A stretch of DNA of 64,000 bases from Faecalibacterium longum CLA-AA-H243. GTDB taxonomy: Bacteria; Bacillota; Clostridia; Oscillospirales; Ruminococcaceae. Each line of letters begins with the position of its first letter. Position 1 is the stretch's first letter. The notes under the pieces are model-generated. The model worked only from the letters and a program-made list of their open reading frames with translations, was not told the DNA's origin and searched no databases. Shown piece by piece: positions 1-7,229 of this stretch. The stretch lies in the NCBI RefSeq assembly GCF_020687245.1, contig NZ_JAJEQG010000001.1, forward strand, positions 218,710-282,709, given 5' to 3'. The translations under genes and the position numbers were made by a program.

Positions 1-1
1 C

Positions 2-673
2 GATAACGTCACCATGCAGATCGATACCGTGGTGTTCTTTCAGGTGATGGATGCCAAGCTCTACACTTACGGCGTCAACCAGCCCATCGCGGCCATCGAG
101 AGCCTGTCGGCCACCACCCTGCGCAACATCATCGGCGAGATGGAGCTGGACCACACCCTCACCAGCCGCGACACCATCAACAGCAAGATCACGGCCATCC
201 TTGATGAAGCCACCGACAAGTGGGGCATCAAGGTCAACCGTGTTGAGGTCAAGAACATCATCCCGCCGCGCGAGATCCAGGAGGCCATGGAAAAGCAGAT
301 GAAGGCAGAGCGCGAGAAGCGCGCCGTCATCCTGAAAGCAGACGGCGAGAAGCAGGCCGCCATTACTGCCGCCGAGGGCGAAAAGGAATCCGCCATCCTC
401 CGTGCTGACGCCGTCAAACAGCAGCGCATCCTTGAGGCCGAGGGCGAGGCGCAGGCCATCCTCGCCGTCCAGAAGGCCAACGCCGACGCCATCCGCCTGC
501 TGAACGAAGCCATGCCCACCGATAAGGTCCTTGCCCTGCGCAGTCTGGAAGCGCTGGCCAAGGTCGCCAACGGCAAGGCCACCAAGATCATCATTCCTTC
601 CGATTTGCAGAATCTAGGCGGCGTCGTCCCCAGCATCAAAGAGCTGATGACCGACCCCAAAGATGCAGAATAA
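2..673 (+). CDS. SPFH/Band 7 (prohibitin-like) domain protein, 5' end outside window
   Basis: The frame is open from the first bases, so only the C-terminal ~223 residues are present and the usual N-terminal membrane anchor lies upstream of the window. The stretch DNVTMQIDTVVFFQV, followed by PPREIQEAMEKQMKAEREKR, is the typical core of SPFH/stomatin/HflK-type proteins, which form oligomeric membrane scaffolds. An Ala/Glu/Lys/Gln-rich segment (about residues 95-165 of the visible part) should form the family's long coiled coil. The tail after it is short. The next gene starts 12 nt downstream on the same strand, so the two are probably cotranscribed. The precise role in this organism cannot be read from the sequence. 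Confidence 0.9.
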   Translation, partial: DNVTMQIDTVVFFQVMDAKLYTYGVNQPIAAIESLSATTLRNIIGEMELDHTLTSRDTINSKITAILDEATDKWGIKVNRVEVKNIIPPREIQEAMEKQMKAEREKRAVILKADGEKQAAITAAEGEKESAILRADAVKQQRILEAEGEAQAILAVQKANADAIRLLNEAMPTDKVLALRSLEALAKVANGKATKIIIPSDLQNLGGVVPSIKELMTDPKDAE

Positions 674-685
674 GAGGTTTCTCCT

Positions 686-1156
686 ATGATTTACGATACC
701 CTGAACAATCTCCCCAACTATCTCGGCATGAGCGACAACCTCGACGCTGTCATCGAGTTCGTCATGGCCCGGGACATCAACAATCTGCCCGCCGGCAAGA
801 CCCGCATCAGCGGCGACAAGGCCGTGGTCACGGTGTGTACCGTCACGCCGCAGACCTCGGACAAAGCGTTCTTCCAGCGCCGGGACGATCACCTGACCCT
901 CGAGACCGACCTTGAGGGCAGCGAGCTGTTCGAAGTCTCACTTGGCGAGCTGACTCCCACCAGGCCCACCGACAAGGCTGCCGACCTGACCGTCGGCACC
1001 GCCGGCACCAGCATCGCCGGGATGCTCTGCGAGGGGCGCTTTGCCCTCTATCTGGCCGGTGAACCCTACAAGTCCGGCCTGAAAGCTCAGGGCTGCGGCA
1101 AACTGAAAAAGGCCGTGTTCAGCATCGAGCTGGACGAGGACGAAGAAGCCGAGTAA
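686..1156 (+). CDS. YhcH/YjgK/YiaL (DUF386) family protein
   Basis: This 156-residue protein begins MIYDTLNNLPNYLG, the characteristic opening of the YhcH/YjgK/YiaL family (cupin-like proteins often linked to sialic acid or other sugar metabolism). The family's L-x-x-AIEF pattern follows, and the length is normal. No sugar genes lie nearby, so the substrate is unknown. The ATG is preceded by AAGAGG about 8 nt upstream. The gene follows the SPFH gene by 12 nt and is closed by a strong terminator at 1168-1206. The C-terminus is acidic (DEDEEAE). Family assignment rests on my recognition of the N-terminal pattern; the middle is divergent. Confidence 0.7.
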   Translation: MIYDTLNNLPNYLGMSDNLDAVIEFVMARDINNLPAGKTRISGDKAVVTVCTVTPQTSDKAFFQRRDDHLTLETDLEGSELFEVSLGELTPTRPTDKAADLTVGTAGTSIAGMLCEGRFALYLAGEPYKSGLKAQGCGKLKKAVFSIELDEDEEAE

Positions 1157-1167
1157 TTTCAAAAAGC

Positions 1168-1206
1168 AAAGCTCCACGCAGCGTAGGTTGTGTGGAGCTT
1201 TTTGTT
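1168..1206 (+). terminator. Rho-independent terminator after the YhcH-family gene
   Basis: A 10-bp stem, AAAGCTCCAC paired with GTGGAGCTTT, is followed by a T run. It separates the SPFH/YhcH pair from the next gene. It also makes the in-frame start at 1190 for the following gene unlikely, since that start lies inside this hairpin. Confidence 0.85.
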
Positions 1207-1252
1207 ATGGTATCCTTTGGACAGAGAGAAACAATCACAAAGGAGAGTTTAT

Positions 1253-2398
1253 ATGGATTCTTACGTCACCGGCACTGCCATCCGGCAGCTGCGGGAAGCC
1301 AAACACCTGACGCAGGCAGAGCTGGCCGAAAAGCTGGCCGTCAGCGCAAAGGCCATCTCCAAGTGGGAGACAGCCCGCGGCCTGCCCGATATTTCCCTGC
1401 TGGAGCCGCTGGCGGCGGCTCTGGGCGTCAGCGTGCTCGAGTTGATGCAGGGCGAACCCGTCGTCAACCGGAACCGTTCTGCCAACCTGCTTCGCTCCAA
1501 GCTCTATGTCTGCCCCCTGTGCGGCAATGTGCTCCACGCCACCGGGCAGGCTGTCGTGAGCTGCTGCGGCATCACCCTGCCGCCGCTGGACATCTCTGAG
1601 GCGGACGACGCCGACGAACACCATCAGCTGACGCTCGAGCGGGTGGAAGATGAGCTTTTCGTCACCATCCACCACCCCATGACCAAAGACCACTACATTT
1701 CCTTCATTGCCTGCCTCACCGGCGACAAATTGCAGCTGGTCAAACTTTACCCTGAGGGAGACGCCAGCTGCCGTTTCAAAATCACCGGTGCGGGCGTACT
1801 CTACTTCTACTGCAACCGCCACGGCCTGATGAAAGCACCGGACTTCCGCGCCGCAGCTCGCCATACGCCGTCCCAGAAACTCCATCTGCGGGAGCCGGAC
1901 GAGGGCGACCGGGAGCAGGTCATGGCCTACCGGGAAGAGTTTCTTGCCATCAGTTCCCGGCTCGACGGCACTTCGGCGCTGGACAAATACGATGACTTTG
2001 GCCAGTGGCTGGCTAACATCCGCAAGCTGAAAGACCCCGCCACCACGCCTGCCGGGTTCGTACCGGCCACCCAGTATCTGGCTCTGGACGAGCAGGAACA
2101 TCTTGTCGGCATGACCAACCTGCGCCACCACCTCAACGACTATCTGCTGGCCTACGGCGGTCATATCGGCTACAGTGTCCGCCCCTCGGAGCGGAAGAAC
2201 GGTTACGCCAGCCAGATGCTCTGCATGACCCTCGAAAAGGCCAAGGAGCGCGGCATCTCCAAGGTGCGCATCTGCTGTGACCACTATAACATCGCCTCAG
2301 CAAAGACGATTCAGTCTAATGGCGGCGTACTGGAAGATGAGATGTTTGACTCCTCGGATGGGATGCTGACCCAGCGGTACTGGATAGAGAATCGATAA
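1253..2398 (+). CDS. Fusion protein: XRE-type HTH, desulfoferrodoxin/superoxide reductase-like domain, GNAT acetyltransferase-like domain
   Basis: The start at 1253 is chosen because AAAGGAG lies 7 nt upstream; the upstream in-frame start lies in a terminator. Residues 6-62 form an XRE helix-turn-helix (LTQAELAEKLAVSAKAISKWE). Residues 84-196 match class I desulfoferrodoxin: C87, C90, C104 and C105 correspond to the rubredoxin-like centre I. H124, H141 (HPM), H147, C187 and H190 (CNRHG) correspond to the five ligands of the superoxide-reactive iron centre. The usual catalytic lysine before the first His is His123. Residues from about 212 to 381 look like a GNAT acetyltransferase (IGYSVRPSERKNGYASQML). 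An oxygen- or superoxide-responsive regulator is an inference; targets are unknown. Confidence 0.85.
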   Translation: MDSYVTGTAIRQLREAKHLTQAELAEKLAVSAKAISKWETARGLPDISLLEPLAAALGVSVLELMQGEPVVNRNRSANLLRSKLYVCPLCGNVLHATGQAVVSCCGITLPPLDISEADDADEHHQLTLERVEDELFVTIHHPMTKDHYISFIACLTGDKLQLVKLYPEGDASCRFKITGAGVLYFYCNRHGLMKAPDFRAAARHTPSQKLHLREPDEGDREQVMAYREEFLAISSRLDGTSALDKYDDFGQWLANIRKLKDPATTPAGFVPATQYLALDEQEHLVGMTNLRHHLNDYLLAYGGHIGYSVRPSERKNGYASQMLCMTLEKAKERGISKVRICCDHYNIASAKTIQSNGGVLEDEMFDSSDGMLTQRYWIENR

Positions 2399-2405
2399 GA
2401 CACAA

Positions 2406-2434
2406 AAAGGCTCCGGCAGTGCCGGAGCCTTTGC
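2406..2434. terminator. Bidirectional terminator between the HTH fusion gene and mgtE
   Basis: A perfect 12-bp stem, AAAGGCTCCGGC with GCCGGAGCCTTT, has a 3-nt loop and T/A-rich flanks on both sides. It sits between the convergent genes ending at 2398 and 2448 and can serve both. Confidence 0.85.
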
Positions 2435-2447
2435 TCTTATTCAAAAA

Positions 2448-3827
2448 TCAGCCCAGATGGAACATATCAATGAGCACGATCATGGCCAGACCGTAGTACA
2501 CCACAACGGCCACGAGGTCATTGATGGTGGTGATGAGCGGGCCGGACGCCACGGCGGGGTCGATATGGATCTTATGGAACAGCATGGGGATGACCGTACC
2601 CACCAGGCTGGAAATGACCATCGCCACGATGAGGGAAACACCGACGCAGCCGGAGAGCAGGAACGCCTGTCCCCACGCATAGGCTTTGAAGAAGTGGATA
2701 TAGCAGCCGAGGAAGCCCAGCGCCATGACGGCCAGAAGCGCACCGTTGACCAGACCCACCCGCATCTCCTTCCAGAGCAGATGCAGCTTTTTGGAGGTGG
2801 TCAGGTTCTCGTCCACCAGCACGCGGATGGTGACGGCCAGCGACTGGGTGCCGACATTGCCCGCCATATCCAGCACCATGGACTGGAAGCAGATGACGAT
2901 GGGCAGGACAGCCACCACCGACTCAAAGGCACCCACCACCGAGGACACCAGCATCCCGAGGAAGAGCAGAGCGATCAGCCAGGGCAGGCGCTTCTTGACA
3001 CTCTCGAAGACGCCCTCGTTCAAATCTTCTTCGCTGGTCAAGCCGCCCAGCTTTGCGTAATCGTCGCCCATCTCGTCATCGACCAGTTCGACGACATCTG
3101 CCGAGGTGATGATGCCCACCAGCTCGCCGGCATCGTTCAGGACAGGCAGAGAGCGCTCGGCGTAGTCTACGATGCGGTCGATGCAGTCGCTGATCTTTTC
3201 GTGGTCGGTCACATAGGGGTAGGACCGGGCAATGAGCTTTTCGAGGCGGTCCTCCGCACGGGCGATGATGAGGTCTTTCAGGTCGATGGCGCCGTAGAAC
3301 TTGTCGTTCTCGTCCACGACGTAGAGGGTAGAGATGTTGTCGTTCTCGCCCGCCTGCTTCACCAGCTCACTCATGGCCTGCCGGATGGTCATGTCCTTCC
3401 GGATGCAGATGTAGTTGGTGGTCATGCTGCTGCCGATCTCGTCCTCGCCGTAGGAGAGCAGCATCTTCACATCTTCGGCGGAGTCTTTGTCCAGCTGGCC
3501 GACGATCTTGGCTTTATCCTCTTCCTCGAGGTCGTCCAGAGCGTCCACGGCGTCGTCCGAGTCCATGTGGGAAACGACATTGGCGGCCTTCTCGCTGGGC
3601 AGTTCTTTCAGGTAAGGTTCTGCGTCGTCCAGGTAGGAGAAGATCTCGGCCACGGTATCCACGCCCAGAACGGCATAGAGCTTCTGGCGCTCGTCGGGCG
3701 TCAGGGCTGCGAGGGCGTCGGCAAGGTCGTTCTCGTGGTAATCAGAGAGCTTTTCGGCCAGCTCTGCCTGCGGCAGGCCGCTGTGGATGAGGGCGAGTAT
3801 TTCCTGCTGGTAGTTCTTCTGCTGCAT
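2448..3827 (-). CDS. mgtE: Magnesium transporter MgtE
   Basis: This is a 459-residue MgtE-type Mg2+ channel, near the usual family length. It has an N-terminal helical MgtE_N domain (to about residue 125), two CBS domains (about 130-260; motifs ISTLYVVDENDKFYGAIDL and VLNDAGELVGIITSAD), and about five membrane helices from residue 275 to the end (IALLFLGMLVSSVVGAF; MVLDMAGNVGTQSLAV is the conserved pore region). The start at 3827 is preferred over an in-frame ATG 13 codons upstream, because AGGGGAGGAG lies about 10 nt before it. The leader carries a promoter, a 21-codon ORF and a terminator hairpin, so expression is probably attenuated. Confidence 0.95.
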   Translation of the reverse strand: MQQKNYQQEILALIHSGLPQAELAEKLSDYHENDLADALAALTPDERQKLYAVLGVDTVAEIFSYLDDAEPYLKELPSEKAANVVSHMDSDDAVDALDDLEEEDKAKIVGQLDKDSAEDVKMLLSYGEDEIGSSMTTNYICIRKDMTIRQAMSELVKQAGENDNISTLYVVDENDKFYGAIDLKDLIIARAEDRLEKLIARSYPYVTDHEKISDCIDRIVDYAERSLPVLNDAGELVGIITSADVVELVDDEMGDDYAKLGGLTSEEDLNEGVFESVKKRLPWLIALLFLGMLVSSVVGAFESVVAVLPIVICFQSMVLDMAGNVGTQSLAVTIRVLVDENLTTSKKLHLLWKEMRVGLVNGALLAVMALGFLGCYIHFFKAYAWGQAFLLSGCVGVSLIVAMVISSLVGTVIPMLFHKIHIDPAVASGPLITTINDLVAVVVYYGLAMIVLIDMFHLG

Positions 3828-3856
3828 CTTGGGTTTCTCCTCCCCTTTTGGGGCAT

Positions 3857-3900
3857 AAAAATACACCGCGTCGTCTTTTGGTCAGACTCCTGCGGTGTAT
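3857..3900 (-). terminator. Leader terminator (attenuator) hairpin in front of mgtE
   Basis: On the minus strand ATACACCGC pairs with GCGGTGTAT (9 bp) and is followed by TTTTTAT. It lies between the leader ORF and the mgtE ribosome binding site, downstream of a good promoter. It would therefore end transcription before mgtE unless disrupted. The last bases of its 5' arm (CGC) are shared with a competing pairing to the leader ORF. Confidence 0.75.
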
Positions 3901-3931
3901 CATGGGCAGATGCATTCAGGACGCGGCAGAT

Positions 3932-3997
3932 TCAATCCATACTGCCCGCATCGCAGGAGGAGCGTTGTTTGGGGTTGTCTAAATGGTCGCCGGACAT
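3932..3997 (-). CDS. Putative 21-residue leader peptide of mgtE
   Basis: A short ORF (MSGDHLDNPKQRSSCDAGSM plus a final D) begins at ATG 3997, 11 nt after an AGGAGG sequence, and ends before the attenuator hairpin. It contains four Asp and one Pro. Acidic/Pro-rich leader peptides are known in the Salmonella mgtA/mgtL system, where low Mg2+ disturbs their translation; similarity of mechanism here is inference. Codons 13-16 contain CTCCTGCG, which can pair with CGCAGGAG at the base of the terminator hairpin, so ribosome position could decide whether mgtE is transcribed. Confidence 0.45.
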   Translation of the reverse strand: MSGDHLDNPKQRSSCDAGSMD

Positions 3998-4015
3998 CGT
4001 ATTCGCTTCCTCCTG
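3952..4015 (-). promoter_or_regulatory. Switch segment of the mgtE leader RNA (two competing pairings)
   Basis: In the minus-strand RNA the segment CGCTCCTCCTGCG (3964-3952) can pair in two ways. Upstream it pairs with CAGGAGGAAGCG (4015-4004), which contains the leader ORF's Shine-Dalgarno sequence: 11 pairs with one bulged A. Downstream its CTCCTGCG pairs perfectly over 8 bp with CGCAGGAG (3894-3887), which overlaps the terminator's 5' arm. The pairings are mutually exclusive and are what an attenuator needs. The complementarity is seen in the sequence; the regulatory role is inferred. Confidence 0.5.
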
Positions 4016-4043
4016 TAAAGTATTTGCCTTTTTCAGCCCCGTC

Positions 4044-4072
4044 ATCATACTACGGCTGGACGATTTTTTCAA
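4044..4072 (-). promoter_or_regulatory. Sigma-A promoter of mgtE leader
   Basis: TTGAAA and TATGAT are separated by exactly 17 nt on the minus strand, predicting a start near 4037 and a leader of about 210 nt before mgtE. It lies just downstream of the proS terminator. Confidence 0.7.
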
Positions 4073-4113
4073 CCCCTTTTACAAAATTTTTACCAGATTA
4101 TTGCCAGATCGCA

Positions 4114-4153
4114 CAAAAGAGCAGCCGCTCTCCCGTGAGGAAAGCGGCTGCTC
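4114..4153 (-). terminator. Rho-independent terminator of proS
   Basis: GAGCAGCCGCT pairs with AGCGGCTGCTC (11 bp) and is followed on the minus strand by TTTTGTG. It is placed 25 nt after the proS stop codon. Confidence 0.85.
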
Positions 4154-4177
4154 TCAGTTGTCTTGCAAAAGTTTCGC

Positions 4178-5617
4178 TTAGTATGCGATGCCCCAGTAGA
4201 CCATGGTCTTGGCGGGCTTGCCACAGCAGGGGCAGACATCGCTCAGGTGCTCCTGCTCGAAGGGCATGCAGCGGCTGGACAGGCCGACTTCTTCCTTCAT
4301 CTTCATCTCGCAGGCCAGGTCGCCGCACCACATGGTCTTGATGTAGCCGGTGTTGGCCTTGGCCAGCTCCTTGACCTCGTCCATGGTGGTGGCAGCCCAG
4401 GTGCGCTTCTCACGGTTGGCAAGAGCGCGCTCGTACAGGTCCTTGCGCAGAGCCTCCAGCTGGGCCGGGATCGCGGTCTCCAGCTCGTCCAGAGAGACGA
4501 ACACCTTCTCGCGGGTGTCGCGGCGGACGAGGACGCACTGGTTCTTCTCCAGGTCCTTGGGGCCGATCTCGAGGCGCAGAGGCACGCCCTTCATCTCCCA
4601 CTGAGAGAACTTCCAGCCGGGAGCGTTGTCGCTGTCGTCCAGCTTGACGCGGGCGTACTTGGAGATCTTCTCGGCCAGCTCAGCAGCCTTCTCGGAGACG
4701 CCGGGCTTGTGGGCAGCGATAGGCACCACCACGACCTGGATGGGGGCGACAGCCGGGGGCAGGATGAGACCGTCGTCGTCGCCGTGGGTCATGATGATAG
4801 CGCCCACCAGACGGGTGGAAACGCCCCAGCTGGTCTGGAACGGATGATGCAGCTGGTTGTCGCGGCCGGTAAAGGTCACGTCGTAAGCCTTGCTGAACTT
4901 ATCGCCGAAGTAGTGGCTGGTGCCGCTCTGCAGGGCCTTGCCGTCCTTCATCATGGCTTCGATGGTATAGGTAGCCTCAGCACCGGCGAACTTCTCCTTA
5001 TCGGTCTTGCGGCCCTTGACAACAGGGATAGCCAGGTCCTGCTCACAGACGTCTGCGTAGCAGTTCAGCTGCTGCTGGGTCTCAGCCTCAGCCTCGGCGG
5101 CAGTCTCGTGGATGGTGTGGCCCTCCTGCCACCAGAACTCGCGGCTGCGCAGGAAGGGACGGGTGGTCTTCTCCCAGCGCACGACGCTGCACCACTGGTT
5201 GTACTTCATGGGCAGCTCGCGGTAGCTGTGCAGCACGCGGGACCAGTGGTCGCAGAACATGGTCTCGCTGGTGGGGCGGACAGCCAGACGCTCTTCCAGC
5301 TTGTCGGAGCCGCCCATCGTGACCCACGCCACCTCCGGCGCGAAGCCATTGACCAGCTCGCCTTCCTTCTGCAGCAGGCTCTCAGGGATCAGCACGGGCA
5401 TTGCCACGTTCTCATGGCCGGTAGCCTTGAAGCGGGCATCCATATCCTTCTGGATGAGCTCCCAAATCGCCTGACCATAGGGGCGCAGGATGATGAAGCC
5501 CTTCACGCTGGAATACTCGACCAGCTCTGCCTTGACGCAGATGTCGGTATACCACTGTGCGAAGTTCTCCTCCTGACTGGTGATCGCCTGTACGAGCTTT
5601 TTGTTGTCTTTTGCCAT
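4178..5617 (-). CDS. proS: Prolyl-tRNA synthetase (short, archaeal/eukaryotic-type)
   Basis: This 479-residue class II synthetase charges tRNA-Pro in the cytosol. Motif 2 is visible as [24 protein letters not shown] and motif 3-like sequence near residue 240-280 ([19 protein letters not shown]). There is no inserted YbaK-type editing domain, and the protein ends in -WGIAY after a zinc-type CPCCGKPAK segment. These are features of the short ProRS class found in many Clostridia. AGGATAAGAT precedes the ATG. It lies downstream of acp with only the acp terminator between; no T-box is visible in the short leader. Confidence 0.96.
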   Translation of the reverse strand: MAKDNKKLVQAITSQEENFAQWYTDICVKAELVEYSSVKGFIILRPYGQAIWELIQKDMDARFKATGHENVAMPVLIPESLLQKEGELVNGFAPEVAWVTMGGSDKLEERLAVRPTSETMFCDHWSRVLHSYRELPMKYNQWCSVVRWEKTTRPFLRSREFWWQEGHTIHETAAEAEAETQQQLNCYADVCEQDLAIPVVKGRKTDKEKFAGAEATYTIEAMMKDGKALQSGTSHYFGDKFSKAYDVTFTGRDNQLHHPFQTSWGVSTRLVGAIIMTHGDDDGLILPPAVAPIQVVVVPIAAHKPGVSEKAAELAEKISKYARVKLDDSDNAPGWKFSQWEMKGVPLRLEIGPKDLEKNQCVLVRRDTREKVFVSLDELETAIPAQLEALRKDLYERALANREKRTWAATTMDEVKELAKANTGYIKTMWCGDLACEMKMKEEVGLSSRCMPFEQEHLSDVCPCCGKPAKTMVYWGIAY

Positions 5618-5679
5618 TTTAATCTTATCCTCCCAAGGCCGTGCGCCAAACGCTCATCGTTCCGCACGAACCCATATAT

Positions 5680-5730
5680 AAAGCCCCGCCGCCTACTCTG
5701 CCGTGTGCAGAGGCGCGGATGCGGGGCTTT
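5680..5730 (-). terminator. Strong hairpin terminator after acp
   Basis: AAAGCCCCGC pairs with GCGGGGCTTT, with a further inner CGCCT/AGGCG stem. On the minus strand it is followed only by TTTATATAT, so read-through into proS is possible. On the plus strand it is followed by six Ts. Confidence 0.65.
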
Positions 5731-5746
5731 TTTGCTTGTTGGTCGC

Positions 5747-5980
5747 TCAGCCCTTGTGGCTGTCCACAAACTTCACCACATCACCCACCGTGCGCAGGTT
5801 CTCGATGGCGTCGTCCGGCACCTCGATGCCAAACTCATCCTCCAGCGTCATCACCATATCCACGATGTCGAGGCTGTCGGCCTCAAAATCGCCCATAATG
5901 TCACTGTCCATCGTGATCTTAGCGGGGTCGATGTCCAGCTGTTCTGCCAGCAGTGCGCGGATCTTCTCAAACGTATCCAT
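5747..5980 (-). CDS. acpP: Acyl carrier protein
   Basis: This 77-residue acidic protein has the family's length. The attachment site for 4'-phosphopantetheine is Ser36 in FEADSLDIVDMVM, and the usual helix IMTLEDEFGIEVPDD-type follows. The start at 5980 is chosen over longer in-frame starts because AAGGAGA lies 9 nt upstream and the product then fits the family. It carries growing acyl chains in fatty acid synthesis in the cytosol. No other fab genes are adjacent. A TTGACA/TATAAA promoter 120-145 bp upstream leaves a leader of about 110 nt with no recognised riboswitch. Confidence 0.95.
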   Translation of the reverse strand: MDTFEKIRALLAEQLDIDPAKITMDSDIMGDFEADSLDIVDMVMTLEDEFGIEVPDDAIENLRTVGDVVKFVDSHKG

Positions 5981-6095
5981 GATAGCGGTCTCCTTTTGCT
6001 TTAATTTCGCATCTTCACGCTGCGCAGACCATGGCAGCCTTTCCCTCCTCCCCTTTGGCGGGCAGACTGTCTCCCTGCGCAGAACGCTCTCTTTC

Positions 6096-6124
6096 TTTAT
6101 ATCCCATGATATGCTTATTGTCAA
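6096..6124 (-). promoter_or_regulatory. Sigma-A promoter of acp
   Basis: Consensus TTGACA, a 17-nt spacer and TATAAA on the minus strand point toward acp. It is divergent from the dapF promoter 75 bp away. Confidence 0.75.
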
Positions 6125-6197
6125 GCCCCGTTTTGCATCCGGCATGGTTTTCCGGGCAAAAATTCCGCTCAAAATCTCTCTGCCAGCCCTTTTCTGC

Positions 6198-6226
6198 TTG
6201 ACAGACGGGGGCTATTTTCTTATCAT
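6198..6226 (+). promoter_or_regulatory. Sigma-A promoter of dapF
   Basis: Consensus TTGACA, a 17-nt spacer and TATCAT lie about 55 bp before the dapF start codon. Confidence 0.7.
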
Positions 6227-6280
6227 TATAGAGTGGCAAGTTTATGGGGACTGACCAGCAGCCCCAAAGGAGTTTTCAAC

Positions 6281-7120
6281 ATGAAGCTTTCATTTACCAA
6301 AATGCAGGGCTGCGCCAACGATTATATCTATCTCGACTGCCGCGAAAGCGGTGTGCCGGAGAACATCGCAGCCCTTTCGCAGGACCTCTCCCGCCGCCAC
6401 TTTTCCATCGGCGCGGACGGCATCATCTGCATCTGCGCCCCGGTGACGGCCGGCGCAGACGGACGGATGCGCATCTTCAACGCCGACGGCAGCGAGGCCC
6501 AGATGTGCGGCAACGGCGTACGCTGCGTGGCCGAGTGGCTCTACACCCACGGCGTCGCCAAAGAGACGCTCGTCGTGGACACCAACAGCGGCACCAAGAC
6601 CATCACCCGCAAGGGCCGCCAGCTCTGGCAGGTGGAGATGGGCGGATACTCCGCCATGGCGGCGGCTCTGCCCGCCGTGAATATGGGCGAAGGCCCGCTG
6701 GTGGACTGCCCCCTCACCGTGGAGGACAGGACCTGGCGCGTCACCTGCATCAGCGTGGGCAACCCCCACTGCGTCACCGTCGTGGACGATGTGGACAGCC
6801 TGAAGCTCGAGGACATCGGCCCGGCGTTCGAGAAGCACCCGAACTTCCCGGAGCGGGTCAACACCGAGTTCGTGCAGGTGGTGGACTCCACCCACCTGAA
6901 AATGCGGGTGTGGGAGCGGGGCAGCGGCGAGACCTGGGCCTGCGGCACCGGCACCTGTGCCACCGTGGCGGCGCTGACCGAGCTGGGCGTCTGCCCCGCC
7001 GGGGAGGACGTCCACGTCCAGCTGCGCGGCGGTGAGCTCATCATCCGGGTGCTGCCGGGCAAAAAACTGCTGATGACCGGCAGCGCGGTCACCGTATGCG
7101 AAGGCGTCACTGAAGTTTAA
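6281..7120 (+). CDS. dapF: Diaminopimelate epimerase
   Basis: This 279-residue enzyme interconverts LL- and meso-diaminopimelate for lysine and peptidoglycan synthesis. The two catalytic cysteines are in MCGNGVRC (near residue 73) and ACGTGTCA (near residue 224). The opening FTKMQGCANDYIYLD is the family signature (FxKMxGxGNDF-type). The start at 6281 follows CAAAGGAG by 9 nt. It is followed after 109 nt by dapL, the enzyme that makes LL-DAP, so the two consecutive steps of the short DAP-aminotransferase pathway are paired. Confidence 0.96.
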   Translation: MKLSFTKMQGCANDYIYLDCRESGVPENIAALSQDLSRRHFSIGADGIICICAPVTAGADGRMRIFNADGSEAQMCGNGVRCVAEWLYTHGVAKETLVVDTNSGTKTITRKGRQLWQVEMGGYSAMAAALPAVNMGEGPLVDCPLTVEDRTWRVTCISVGNPHCVTVVDDVDSLKLEDIGPAFEKHPNFPERVNTEFVQVVDSTHLKMRVWERGSGETWACGTGTCATVAALTELGVCPAGEDVHVQLRGGELIIRVLPGKKLLMTGSAVTVCEGVTEV

Positions 7121-7128
7121 GCATCCCT

Positions 7129-7193
7129 GCCCTCTCCGTTATGTTTTTGGCTTTCCCTCTGAGGGAGCCGGACGCGGAGCGGCCTGAGAGGGC
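7129..7193. repeat. Intergenic hairpin repeat between dapF and dapL
   Basis: GCCCTCTC (7129-7136) pairs with GAGAGGGC (7186-7193), and inside it GGCTTTCCCTC pairs with GAGGGAGCC. The nested G/C hairpin resembles intergenic repeat elements that I associate with Faecalibacterium genomes. The copy number was not tested. Confidence 0.4.
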
Positions 7194-7229
7194 AAGCCAC
7201 TTATAAAGAAAGAATTGAGGGAAAGTATC

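Noticed and set aside
1190..1252. Longer start for the HTH-desulfoferrodoxin-GNAT gene
   Set aside because: The upstream start lies inside the terminator of the preceding gene and has no ribosome binding site.
3841..4037. M-box (ykoK) magnesium riboswitch before mgtE
   Set aside because: The conserved M-box core sequences are not present; the leader is better explained by a short ORF and competing pairings.
5618..5680. T-box leader before proS
   Set aside because: The gap is only about 60 nt after the acp terminator, and no T-box sequence is visible.
4163..6004. A 613-codon plus-strand frame across proS and acp
   Set aside because: It is antisense to two well-recognised genes and crosses the acp/proS terminator. 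It has no ribosome binding site of note.
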